Below, piece by piece: positions 24,972 to 36,004 of a stretch of 64,000 bases of DNA. The position numbers and the translations under genes were made by a program. Each line of letters opens with the position of its first letter. The stretch's first letter is position 1. The stretch spans positions 1,612,001-1,676,000 of the forward strand of contig JAPEIS010000016.1 in the NCBI GenBank assembly GCA_029531795.1, given 5' to 3'. The notes beneath the pieces were generated by a model that saw only the letters and a program-made list of their open reading frames with translations, was not told where the DNA came from and searched no databases. Source of the stretch: Sclerotinia nivalis (Eukaryota; Ascomycota; Leotiomycetes; Helotiales; Sclerotiniaceae).

Positions 24972-25996
24972 ATGGCTCCAGCAGTTGTAGAAGAGAAGAA
25001 TGGAAAGGGACCTGAGTTTCAGATGGCGATTAAAGAGTATCCGGTTACGGAAGAGCGGATGCCGTTTATTGAGAGGGGGGAGGAGAAGAGATTGAGGGAT
25101 CCGGGTGGGTGGTTTTTCTTTTGTGTGTGTGATGGAAGGGAGGAGAGAAGAGGAGAGGATTTTGATGAGGAGTTGAGGATATGGGCATTTGAGAGTGTAT
25201 TGGAGAGGGGAGAAGATTATACTAATTTGAGGGGATAATAGGAACTGCGAGAGCAAATGAAGCAGCATCTGTGGAAGCACCATATGGAACACGGGAAGAC
25301 AATTACGCCAATCGCAATAAACATCTCACAGTTCGTCTTCTCCCCTTCGCTTCTCTCTTCTCCCCTTCATCCTCATCATTTCCCCATCTCCACCCTACTA
25401 ACCCCACCCAGGTCCTCCAACAACACATCTCCTTCTTCGACCCCGACTCCGACGGCATAATCTGGCCCCAAGACACCTACACCGGATTCCGCCGTCTAAC
25501 CTACACCCCTATCCTCGCCCTCCTCGCCGTCCTAATCATCCACGCCAATTTTTCCTACCCGACTCTCCCACCCGGATCCTGGATCCCGGATATATTCTTT
25601 CGCATCTGGACAGAGAGGATTCATAAGGATAAACATGGGAGTGATTCCGGAACGTATGATCATGAGGGTCGATTTGTACCCCAGAGATTCGAGGAGATTT
25701 TTAGTAAATATGCGACGGGGGATAAGGAGTCCATTTCTATGCGTGAGGTGTGGGAGTTTATGAGGGGGCAGAGATGTATTATGGATCCGATTGGGTGGGG
25801 AGGTGCGCTTTTTGAATGTAAGTTTACTTTTGTTTGTTTCTTTGGTGAGAAATTGTGCTAACGGTTATCAGGGCTCGCGACGTGGATTTTGTTGTGGCCC
25901 GAAGATGGGAGGATGAAAAAAGAAGATATTAGGAGGATTTATGATGGTAGTCTTTTCTATGAAATTGCTGCTAGGAATGAGAGGAAGAAAGCTTAA
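24972..25996 (+). CDS. Caleosin (lipid-droplet peroxygenase family)
   Basis: Four exons, 24972-25104, 25242-25330, 25412-25817 and 25872-25996, give 250 residues with all junctions in frame. Key signs are the single EF-hand FFDPDSDGIIWPQDTY, preceded by KHLTVLQQH, then a hydrophobic segment ILALLAVLIIHANFSYP followed by a proline-rich turn PTLPPGSWIPDIF like the caleosin proline knot. Further on are ERIHKDKHGSDSGTYD and RFEEIFSKYA, both conserved in the family. Caleosins are calcium- and haem-binding proteins of lipid droplets or ER that can oxygenate fatty acids; some fungal members are secreted or affect lipid storage and sporulation. The haem-binding histidines are plausible here (HANFSYP region and HKDKHG) but I cannot verify them. 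Confidence 0.9.
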
Positions 25997-26237
25997 TTAT
26001 TAATTAATGAATGGTTTTTGCTCTTGAGGGTTTCGGAAATAGGGGAATAGGTTTAACACAGGTTTGGGAATGGGGCTGGGAAATAGTGTATTTAAAATCA
26101 AACATTTTTGAATGAAACTACTTTGCTCTTTTGTTTGTACAGGTTTTGGGATATCTTGCGATGTTTATTTATACATTAATCTCGTTCTTCATTTTTCATG
26201 CTCCTTCTCCTTCTCATTCTCCTCATACTTCATCCTC

Positions 26238-27843
26238 TCATTCTTTTTCATCCCCCTCGTCCATCTTCAATCTACTTTCCACCCTATGCGTTCTCAACCA
26301 CTCCTGATGTCTTAAAACCCTCAACCTCTTCTCCTCTTTATGCTTCCTCATCAAATTCTCATGTTCCACCGTCACCAATCTCCTCCTCTTCCTCCTCTCC
26401 TTCTTCATCTTTTTGCTATTTATTTTCCCCGCCGATATCTTCTTCGGTGAGAGAACTCCGCCATTCTCGGCCCTTTCTTGCTCTTCTCTCTTCTCCTTCT
26501 GCTCTTTATGTTGTCGTAGTAATTCGTCATGGGCTTCGCGTCTTCGGCGCACTTCTTCGGCTTTTTGAAGTACGTTCATCATGTCGATGGTTCTTCGCAT
26601 GGCTTTTTCTTCTTGCTGTCGCTCTTTCATCTCTTTGTATTTTTGGTAAACCTCGGAGTTTTTGGAGGGCTTGGTTTTTTTCTTTAGGGATGCTTTTACT
26701 TTGTTCTCTGGGTTGGGTGCTTTTTTGGGTGCCTTTTTCGGAGTCACGTTGGCGGTCTTTGGATTTTCGGATTCATTCTCGTTTCCGACCTCGCGCGCAT
26801 GATTGAGGAATTCCTCGTTCTTGGTAATTTCAATTTCATCGGATACTTCTTTTTGGTTTTCTTGTTCTTTGATTTCTTTGTATATCATAGCTTGTTCGTC
26901 GCAAAAAGTGGCCATGAGAATATCATTGGAACTTAGACCGGGGAGATCATGTGTGGTCCAGTGGATGAACACTTTGTTGTAGATCTGGGGGATTTTAGAT
27001 GGATGGGAAAGGTGGGAGGAGATGTAAGAGACGCACGTTAACCCATTCTGGGTGATGTTTTTCTTGTTTGCATTTTGCTGCTATAGCGTTCATGAAGTTC
27101 TGTGGGTTAAGTTTTGTGTTAGTGATGTTGCTAACTTGGTTTCTCTTAAGAGGTTGGAGATAGATTGACGGAAGGTGGTGGGTATTTCGAAATTTTCTTC
27201 GAGAAGATATTCAGGAGGTTAATCAGATGATTACTTTTCATCCTAACCTCCTCCCAAGGGTCTCTTCACACACACATAGCCGCATCAATCCAAACTAAAA
27301 GCCCTCAATCTGAACCCCCAAATCCATATCCAGATGAACCATTTCCAGCGCTCAAAAAAAAGAGACAAGGAAAAAACTAACCCAAGTATCCTTAAACCCC
27401 TTGAACCTAAAAATCCTCCTCATCCCCATCCCATCAGACGTCAAAACCCATTTCCCACCATTTTCCTTCAAAAGGGGTTTAAGTGATTGTTGTATTGTGG
27501 TATCAGAGGGATTGGTAGAGTGTTCTGCTTCTCTGCGGGGTTTCCATTTTGGTACTTTGGAAGAGTTAGAAGTGATGTTTGTAGGAGGATATAATGTGGA
27601 TTCTGGGGGTGCGTTTTCTTTTGGATGGGTATGCACTCCCGGGGTACTATTCTCTTCTAGAGCGGCCTCTTCTTTCAAAGAGCACTTTTCTTCCGAGGAA
27701 TCTGTGAGTGTAGGAAGTTGTAAACGGCGTACTTGGTATAAAGAATTGGATGGTAAAAAATTTGGAAAAGTTTTGTAGCGGGGTGTAAGCGTAGGAAAAG
27801 AGTGTAATGGAGGTCGGAGGATATGGCGTATGGGAAGATTCAT
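26238..27843 (-). CDS. Pterin-4a-carbinolamine dehydratase-like protein with basic tail
   Basis: Three exons on the minus strand: 27382-27843, 27037-27099 and 26238-26984, 423 residues, in frame. The 63-nt middle exon carries the diagnostic EKHHPEW motif (His at about 169-170); the next exon supplies VFIHWTTHDLPGLSSNDI. Together with WVLTSDGMGMRRIFRFKGF these match the PCD/DCoH fold, whose three histidines dehydrate 4a-hydroxytetrahydropterin. The N terminus (MNLPIRHILRPPLHSFPTL) resembles a mitochondrial presequence and is followed by about 90 low-complexity residues. After the PCD fold comes a tail of about 220 residues, extremely Lys/Glu/Arg-rich with coiled-coil character, which bacterial and animal PCDs lack. 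Enzymatic activity is inferred from motif retention; a structural or RNA-binding role is equally possible. The start is the first ATG; the frame is open upstream only to a GTG. Confidence 0.8.
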
Positions 27844-28549
27844 GGTTGCCTTGGGAGAAAGGGGGAAATGGACTGGGAATGAAATGGTGCGAGGAGAAAC
27901 GAGGATTGTTGGATGGGGGATGGTCACGAGATAAAATTGCGAGTTGTCGAATCACGTGATATATCCAGATTTCATAGTTTTCTGTTGCATAAGCTAGATG
28001 TTTACTTTTGCTCGGGACTTGAGAGTTCTTTCCGGGCTTGTATTACTGCATTGCATTGAGGGAGAGAAAGTTATATTCCATGTATTTCCTCAATATTCTG
28101 CTCTTCAATCATTATGTCTCCGAACTCGGAATCAAAATCGGGATCGGGATCGGGATCGGGATAAAAAGATGGATTCATTCTCACTTATCTGCACTAATAG
28201 CTCCTGCTATTACTCGAGTAGGTATTTAAGCTTACTAGGTAGATGGAATACGCTTATGTCAGCAATGGTCTTGGTCTCCTCTTAGACTTCCCACAACCCA
28301 ACATTTATTTTTGAACATTGTTTCATCTTATTCATACATAATACTTTTCATTCATTCGTATAGGACGTCTTGATTCTTTTCTTCTCAATAAAATACTTCA
28401 AGTTATTCATTCGTACATAATTAATAACTATTTTATTCCTTTCTAGATATTCAATTCTCAATTCATCCTTTTTATAACATCTACCTCAATTCATTCCTAC
28501 TTAATACCTAAATCACTCAACCTCCAATTCCTATACAACTTCTTCAATC
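27844..28549. promoter_or_regulatory. Divergent intergenic region
   Basis: 706 bp separating the start codons of the PCD-like gene (minus) and the 2EXR-like gene (plus). It includes five GGGATC-type units (ATCGGGATCGGGATCGGGAT) near 28136-28160 and a CACGTGATAT element at 27953-27962. No gene seen. Confidence 0.4.
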
Positions 28550-29695
28550 ATGGATTTTAAGAAGCAAAAAGTCTCATTTTCGGGGGAAGACTCCAGATTT
28601 GAAGTGTCAATTACTCGTAGGCATAGTATTACTGACATATCTTCGGAGGCTATATGGTGGAGAAGCGAGGAATCATTTGCGAGTAGATCTCAAATTACTC
28701 GCAGACATAGTATTGTCGCCTACCAGGACTTACCTTCGAAAGCTGTATTGTTGAGAAGGGAAGAATCATTTGGGGAAAAATCCCAAATTCCTCTGCTTCA
28801 TATCACCATCCCTCCAACTCAGACCGATCCACTGCCGAAGACAAGAACAGAGATAGAAAGTGCGAAATCTCAAGAACCGCCGTACGAAAAGGCCTCTCTA
28901 ATGGGTGTTCCTCCAGAAATTCGCGAGATAATCTATGGCTACATATTCCCATCCAAATTTTATCTGGCGCCTTACTATAAAACCCCACAAAATATATCTT
29001 GGAAATTTGATCTCGAGCCAATTTTATATGCATATGGTAATCGGTCCTCATATGATACGATGAATTTATCTTTTCCGAATTGTCAGGCTTTTGGTGCATC
29101 TTTCTTGAGAGTTCATCCGCAAATCTATCAGGAAGCCAAGGAACTTTTCTGGAAACGTGCCCTCTTTGTTTTGCCGACTCCATTTCGTGCAATCGATGCA
29201 CTTGAATCCATCGGTCAAGATTTCATCAAACATATCACGCATCTCGAACTTCATGTAAGATCTTTCGACTTTCAATACTGGGAAATTTCAGGTATTTGTA
29301 CCGCAATTTCAATGATGAACTCACTAGCTCGACACGGACAATTACAAGCAATAAATCTAGTGATAGAGCATGTCATGCTTGGCTTCATTATACGCGATGT
29401 ACTGAGAAACGCTACCTCCGTGAGAGCGCGCAGATTCTATGGCACTTTGAGGTTTTTATGTAGTCTACAAACTTGGAGATGTCATAGAGGTATTAGAATT
29501 ACTGGTGGCGCGAGTTATGAAGAGATACTGAAGAACATTCCTGGGAACTCTGCTATGAATATTCAGAGTTTAATGTATGTCGTTGAGAAATTACATGCGG
29601 CTTGGGGTGGAACATTTTATGTAGGGGATACAATGGCCTGGAAGAATGGCCGTTATGTTTACAGGGCTCCACCCAAACAATCTTTGAATCGGTAG
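28550..29695 (+). CDS. 2EXR/F-box-like fungal protein of unknown function
   Basis: Intronless ORF of 381 residues. The first 90 residues hold two imperfect copies of a roughly 30-residue unit (ITRRHSI... EESF...SQ). From about residue 118 the sequence LMGVPPEIREIIYGYIF begins the short helix pair typical of the large fungal 2EXR/F-box-like family, followed by FLRVHPQIYQEAKELFWKRA and a C-terminal half of mixed helices. Such proteins are numerous and fast-evolving in Leotiomycetes, and no biochemical role is established. The reading frame ends with TAG at 29693-29695, but stays open for another 114 codons (to 30037) that contain a diverged second copy of the last conserved motif (AWxNGRxxY); see findings. 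Start chosen as the first ATG after an AT/CT-rich leader. Confidence 0.72.
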   Translation: MDFKKQKVSFSGEDSRFEVSITRRHSITDISSEAIWWRSEESFASRSQITRRHSIVAYQDLPSKAVLLRREESFGEKSQIPLLHITIPPTQTDPLPKTRTEIESAKSQEPPYEKASLMGVPPEIREIIYGYIFPSKFYLAPYYKTPQNISWKFDLEPILYAYGNRSSYDTMNLSFPNCQAFGASFLRVHPQIYQEAKELFWKRALFVLPTPFRAIDALESIGQDFIKHITHLELHVRSFDFQYWEISGICTAISMMNSLARHGQLQAINLVIEHVMLGFIIRDVLRNATSVRARRFYGTLRFLCSLQTWRCHRGIRITGGASYEEILKNIPGNSAMNIQSLMYVVEKLHAAWGGTFYVGDTMAWKNGRYVYRAPPKQSLNR

Positions 29696-31714
29696 CAAGT
29701 TAAGGTGGACTCGTGGTGGACATTTGATCTTGGGAATGCAGCAGCTTGGGAAAATGGTCGTAATGACTATCAAACCTCCATCCCGACCACAACTAAACTC
29801 CTCAGATTATATTACAGGTCTGACTCAAAAGATCCGATTAGAGTTACGAATCCCTACCTGGATTATTCCTCTTCATTGGAACTCTCTAGCTATGAACGAG
29901 CGAATCCTTACCTTCCTTGCCTCCCCGGCCAATGGTGTAACCTGAAATTGCTAGGCAAAACCATAAATGCATTTGGCAACGGCAATAGAAGAAGGACTGC
30001 ATTGTTTGATTCGTCAAAACTTGTGGCCTTTCTGTAATAGCTTGACTGGATTTAATGATTGTCATCGAAGCCGAAGAGACGAATCCACTTGACTCCGACG
30101 TGGTGTTTGAGGCACAAACAACGATTTTCCTACGGCTAAATATTTGACGAATCTCGATCAAAGTCCAACTAGATATCATTCATTTTTTGAGAGAAGAGGG
30201 CAAAGAACCACTTTCAATTCCAGATCAAACAACTTTCTTGTCTACCACCATCTCCTTGGGACTCCTTCATCACCGCATACTTCTACCGATACCTTCTCCA
30301 TCGCCACCGTCTACTTGTATTATTGCCTTTGTCAACGTGTACTTCTACCACAACTTCATCTCCTCATCATTCGATGTAATTTCATACATTTGATTGAACT
30401 TCTTGGATAATGCCTCATTCCAATCCCTGGTTCTGGCCAGTCTCTTTCGGGATTCTCGATAACCACTGTCGTTTCGTCTCCTCCTCGTCTTCGCCTACTT
30501 CTACAAAAACTTAAATATTTCTACCGGTCAACATAACCTCACAAAATCGACGCTTATTTCTATTATGCCGAAGCTGGTTCCTTCGGAATATTCTCATATT
30601 ATCATTTTAATAATCTCCAGCTTTCTACGAATTGGAACGTGATGCCAGTCTGGGACTTCTGCGATAGATCTCCTTCGACGACTTATGAACGCAGCTGGAT
30701 AATCATAAGGTTCTAGTGGATTGCACCCTTAAGCTTTGGATACCTGGCGATTAGAGGGCACTTCGCGTAACTTCGTCGTCCAAGTTAATCCCCCTGGTTG
30801 CTTTTGGGGATGGATGTTTGTTTGCTTCTGGTAATTAAATAGAGTTGGTTTCATTCACATTTGTATAGAATATAGAATTTTGATAGTTTCGAGGAAGATA
30901 TATTATTGGATAGATAGATGGATGTTGATGACAATAAATAATAGATATAACCTTAACATATACCACTTGATAAACCCATAGTTTGGTCACTCTGTTTTGA
31001 TAGATTGATACATTCCTCTCAGCCACCCTGCGCGTCACTTCCTAACGTTATCCCCTTGGATTATTCGACCGTAAGCTTATAATAAGCAAACATACTATAA
31101 ATCATTCAATACAAAACCATCATTAAAAATTCAAATAGCATCACTTCTATTCTACCACGCTCAAGAATCCCAACAACGAATGACCAAAGTCACCTAGAAT
31201 AACCATAATGCGCCTTCAGATTCACTACAAAATAAACGACTTTCATAGGGGCTAAGCTGGCTGAGCTCGAGCCCAGATCCCGTGAACCTGGATGTCGGAA
31301 ACAAAAACCGGGCTGAGCTTCAAGGTAAAAGCCGGCTTCCGATAGGTTGTCGGAGACGGCCGAAATATGATCCACAAACAAACCTAACTTCTAACGCAAT
31401 TGAGAAAGAAGCAAACAAACTGATAATACAATACCTTTATATAGAACTTGGTCTCTGGATGGAATTTTGAGGGGTTTACTTTTACTTTTACTTTTTTGAT
31501 TGTTGGTTTATCAGATTGGAAGATTGAAGGTTTATATTTGATTTTGATTTAATTTGTGTTGAGGTTGAGGTTGAGGTTGCAGATAAGCAAGACCACCAGC
31601 GGACAAGACAAACAAAACACCTCTCAGTAAAGATTCAAGATCAACCAGCAAGAATAACTCCTAAATCTTGCACTCCTAATCAGGAATCAAGGCAGCTATA
31701 GCAAGGCTCCCAAG
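29696..31714. other. Intergenic region with in-frame 3' extension
   Basis: About 2 kb. The first 340 bp continue the upstream frame as described in findings. The remainder has short C/T-rich tracts and AT-rich DNA with no recognisable gene. The last 250 bp, with GAGGTTGAGGTTGAGGTTG at 31559-31577, is the probable leader of guanine deaminase. Confidence 0.5.
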
Positions 31715-33495
31715 ATGTCCTCCTCATCACCACAGAAACAGAAAAAAACACTCAAACGACAGATTTTCCATGGAACTTTTATTCATTGTAAAAGTCTTGC
31801 GGAATTGGAGGTTTGGCATCATACGTATGTGTTTGTGGATGAGGGTGGGGTTATCGTGAAGATTACTCGTCGGGATCGTGATGGCGATGGCGATGGTGGT
31901 GTGATGGGTTTGAGAGAGCGTGAGAAAGAATTGGGTTGGGAGGATGTGAGGGAGGATGTCAGGGAATTGGGTTGGGATAGGGATATGGAGACGGATACTG
32001 ATCTTGGGATTGAGTATTTGAGTTCTTCACGAGATGGAGAGGAAAAGTTTTTCTTCCCGGGATTTATTGGTTAGTTTTTCTTTTTCTTTTCTACTTTTGA
32101 CTTTTGTTCGTTTGTTCATTCAAGGGAAGAATATCACAGACATCTATCACGGAAAAATAATAATAATATCACGATAATCCTCACCTCAAACACCATCCAA
32201 CTAACAAACCCCCAGATACCCACATCCACGCGCCCCAATACCCCAACAGCGGCCTCTTCGGTTCCTCCACCCTCCTAAACTGGCTAAATACCTACACCTT
32301 CCCGCTCGAATCCTCATTCACATCTCTCCCCAAAGCCCACACCATCTACTCACGCGTAATTCAACGTACGCTATCGCATGGAACAACAACCGCTGCTTAT
32401 TACGCTACCATCCATGTCGAAGCTACAAATCTGCTTGCGGATTTATGTTTACGGTTTGGACAGAGAGCGCTGGTGGGAAGATGTTGTATGGATAGTTCAT
32501 CGGGGGCTAATCCCGATTATTATCGTGATGAGGATGCTACTCAGAGTTTGCAGAGATCGAAGGAATGTATTCAACATTGCGAGGAAATTGATCCAGGGAG
32601 AGATCTCGTGACGCCTATTTTAACACCGCGTTTTGCGCCCAGTTGTTCGAGAGAATTAATGACTTCTTTGGGTTCACTGGCGAAAGAAAAAAATCTCCCA
32701 ATCCAAACGCATATCTCCGAGAATCGAGCAGAAATAAACTGGGTTGGAGAACTTTTCCCCGAATGCGCAAATTACGCCGCGGTATATGATAAATATGGAT
32801 GTTTAACCTCCAAAACGATTCTTGCGCACGCGGTACATATTTCAGAAGAAGAAGCAAGCTTGATTAAAGAGAGAGGGAGCGGGATATCCCATTGTCCGAT
32901 TTCGAATTCGGCGTTGACGAGTGGAATGGCGAGGGTGAGGTGGATGTTGGATAGGGTCATTAATGTGGGGTTGGGGACGGATGTTAGTGGTGGATTCAGT
33001 GCGAGTGTTTTGGTGGCGGCGAGGGAAGCTAGTTGTGTTAGTAGGTGTGTGGCGGCTGGGATTGGTGGGATGGGTTTGAAGGGGGAGGGAAAAGGAAATG
33101 AAGGAGATTCATTAAGTGTACCAGAAGTTCTTTATCTGGCTACGAGGGGCGGCGCAAAAGTAGTAGGAATGCAAGATTCAATCGGTGGATTTGAAGTAGG
33201 AAAATTATGGGATGCGCAACTTGTGGGGTTAGGGAGACCGCTTATGAAGAAAAATGGTGATGGGGAGTGGGAGGGTGAGGGTGAGGGAGAGGGAGAGGGA
33301 GAGGATGTGTATAATGGCGCAAATGAACCAGCAGTACAGCAATCGGAACGAGGACCAGTAGATATTTTCGGCTGGGAAAATTGGGAGGAAAAGGTTGCGA
33401 AGTGGGTTTTTGGTGGTGATGATAGGAATACGGTGAGGGTTTGGGTTGGGGGGAGGTTGGTTTATCAGAGGAGGGAGGGAGGGATGGATAGATAG
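31715..33495 (+). CDS. GUD1: Guanine deaminase
   Basis: Two exons, 31715-32069 and 32216-33495, 544 residues. The 146-bp intron splits the hallmark metal-binding motif: FPGFI then DTHIHAPQYPNSG. Other amidohydrolase features follow in order: GTTTAAYYATIH, LTPRFAPSCS, QTHISENRAEI, LAHAVHISEEE, SHCPISNSAL and GLGTDVSGGFS. They provide the zinc ligands and catalytic residues for hydrolysis of guanine to xanthine and ammonia in cytosolic purine salvage. Two low-complexity insertions stand out: an Asp/Arg/Gly tract in exon 1 (RRDRDGDGDGGVM) and a (GE)n tract near the C terminus (GEWEGEGEGEGEGEDVYNG). Both are encoded by simple repeats and probably lie in surface loops. Start is the first ATG after a purine-rich leader. 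Confidence 0.94.
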
Positions 33496-34057
33496 AGTAT
33501 AGATGATAGGGTTATAGGTTATAGGTTATAGGGTTATAGTTTGTAGGTTACGGGGTTGGTACTCCTTGTTGTTCAATGAATGAATGAATGAATGAAACCA
33601 TAACTGGAGTTTGGATAAGTGAGAATAAGAAATGGAAATAGAGAATAAGAAAAGCATATAAAATATAAATAAACAAATGAATAATACTTTCAAGCTACTC
33701 ATAGAACATACGAACAAGAACAAGAATAAAAATAAGAATATTGCAAAATAAATAGGTTCATACTCATGGGTAAGCCCTAAGAACATCAATCTTTTGAGAA
33801 TAAAAATTCAAAAACATGTTGATGAATGAATGAAGATATCCATATCCATATCCGAAGCTCAATAATCCCATCGCTATCCCATCCATCCATCCTAGCTAGA
33901 AAACACCTTCCAATTCCAGTATTCCAGTATTCCAATATTCCAATATATTCTTTTGAATCCAGTATTCAATTCGAAATTTGATGGTAAACGCCTGATTTCC
34001 CATTTACCTATCCATCCATCCATTCCCGATACTTTCCCCATCACCTTAGGATCTGAC
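33496..34057. other. Convergent 3' region with simple repeats
   Basis: Between the ends of guanine deaminase and the GMC gene. It contains GTTATAGG-type repeats at 33509-33545, five GAAT units at 33575-33597, and short CCATAT and ATTCCA repeats (33837-33950). No gene. Confidence 0.6.
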
Positions 34058-36004
34058 TTACATCTCCTCCCTCTCATAACCCTCATAACCCCCATAATTT
34101 CCATACTCACCATACCCGCTCCCACCCCGCGCAGCACCCCCACAAAAATTACACTCCACCCCCGCGCCCCTCAAAATCAACTCCGCTGCCTTCTCCGCCG
34201 CCGCCATAACCGCAAACTGCGGATTCACCGTCACCGGCGCAATAATACTCGCATCCACCACGTGAATATTTTTCGTGCCTATCACTTTCGTATCAACATC
34301 GACGCATTTGCCCAGTCTGCAACTACTACTCCAGTGATTGACCTGTCCGCGCGCGTAGGTAGACCACGTCGTGATATACGTTTCGATTTCCTCGCGCGTG
34401 GAATTTTGCGGGATGTTGAGGGGTGTGAGACCCGCGGCGGGAAGAGCGGCAAAGATATCGTGGATGAATTGTGATATATCCTGCGCGTCGCGCGGATGCG
34501 AATAATAGACGCTGGCGCTGGAACCGGGGATGAAGTTATCGTCGAGGATGACGGAGCCCGTGGAGAGGAGTCCCGATGTGCCGTAGACGTTTAGAGTGAT
34601 GCTGTGGTTGGAGGTGAAGTCCGCGAAGCCGGCTGATCCGATGGTTCCTTGCACTCCGGCTTTGGTTCCGTCGGCGTGCGAAATGGTGGTCCAGAAAACA
34701 GAGGTTTCGGATGCGAAGGTGTAGGGGCCGCTGCGGGAATTGAGGTAGAGATCTTTGTCTTCTGGTGGGGGAGACTCGTAGGAATACTTGTAGGATTGTA
34801 TGGAGTCGCCTTCGAGTACGATAAATGTATTTGGATTATCGAAAAGGCCGGTTCCGATCTCTGAGCTGATTATCCACTCGTCACTTGTGAGATTGGGGGA
34901 GAGTTTTCCTGCAGAGTTGAGTCTAGAGAGGGTTGCTAAATCGCCGATTCCAGAGTGCATGAGGAGTGAAGGACTGATAATGGCTCCGGCTGATAATATT
35001 ACTCTTCCTGTTGGTGTAACTGAAATGAATGTCTCGACACCGTTGATTAGAGCTGTGACTCCCGTGGCTGTATCTCCATCTCGTTCAACTCTTATTACGC
35101 GAACTCCGTGTTGAAGACGGAAATTACTGCGCTGAAGAGCAGATTGGAGATAAGTAGTGACGGGGCCTCCTCTCTCACCATTGGAATAGAAAAAGATTGG
35201 GTATCCGAATACATCGGTTTTGTCATCAGCTTGAGCATTGATATCCACATCTTTGTAACCTAACCCTTCGACTATCCATTTCCTGGCGGCATTGTATCCT
35301 GATTGAAGATAACGGATACCATCTTGAGAAGTAAGGCTTGTTGAAGGTTGCGTGTCGTATAGACGTTGGATAGCAGCATCCATGTTTTCGGAGTTCCACT
35401 AGATGTGGTGTTAACACCGTGACAAGTATTCAAATTGCAAAAGCTTATTACTTACTTCCTCAGGAAAGTATAAATCCCAATCAGAGGCCGGAGGCTCAAA
35501 GTGTAGTCCAGCATTTATTGCCGAACCTCCTCCGATCGTACAACCTCCATAAGCATGTACCTGATCTGAACCGCACATGAGAACTTCCCCACTGGGATCC
35601 CCAAAGATTGTTGTGTAAAGTCCAGGTACATCAACTCTCGTAAGATTTGTACCACTTAACCATCCCTATCAGGTATTAGAAACCATAAATCATTCCCAAC
35701 GAAAAAGTTAAACTCACTGGCCTCCTGGCATTCAAATCTCCACCCGTAACTCCATAGGAAGGTCCACCACTTTCAAGTAACAAAGTCTTAAGACCTGCTT
35801 CTGCAAGACGTGAAGACACTGTAACATGTCAATTAACAAATGCACTTTTCTTTCTACAGAAGTCAAATACATACCAATAATACCCCCAGGCCCAGATCCC
35901 ACAACAATAGCATCCCATTGCTCCTGGATCCAAGTATTATCTTCCTGCCCCCAAACCGCACTTACCAATCCAGCAAAAAGAGAAATGTGATTTGAGATCT
36001 TCAT
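34058..36004 (-). CDS. Secreted GMC oxidoreductase, cellobiose-dehydrogenase flavodomain type
   Basis: Four exons on the minus strand: 35875-36004, 35718-35818, 35456-35665 and 34058-35398, giving 593 residues. A signal peptide (MKISNHISLFAGLVSAVWG) precedes the FAD-binding dinucleotide motif VVGSGPGGIIVSSRLAEAG. Downstream, YGGCTIGGGSAINAGLHF is the GMC signature of the cellobiose dehydrogenase branch. Near the C terminus QVNHWSSSCRLG supplies the probable catalytic His, and VDASIIAPVTVNPQFAVMA the second catalytic residue (Asn). There is no cytochrome domain ahead of the flavodomain and no carbohydrate-binding module. The protein instead ends in a short Gly/Tyr/Glu tail. It probably oxidises a sugar or similar alcohol outside the cell; the substrate is unknown. 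An upstream in-frame GTG extension is unlikely to be used. Confidence 0.88.

Noticed and set aside
26198..26806. 202-codon plus-strand ORF opposite the PCD-like gene
   Set aside because: Ser/Phe/Leu-rich shadow of the Lys/Glu/Arg-rich tail coded on the minus strand.
27844..27927. Upstream GTG start for the PCD-like gene
   Set aside because: No ATG in the extension; the ATG at 27843 gives a good mitochondrial-type N terminus.
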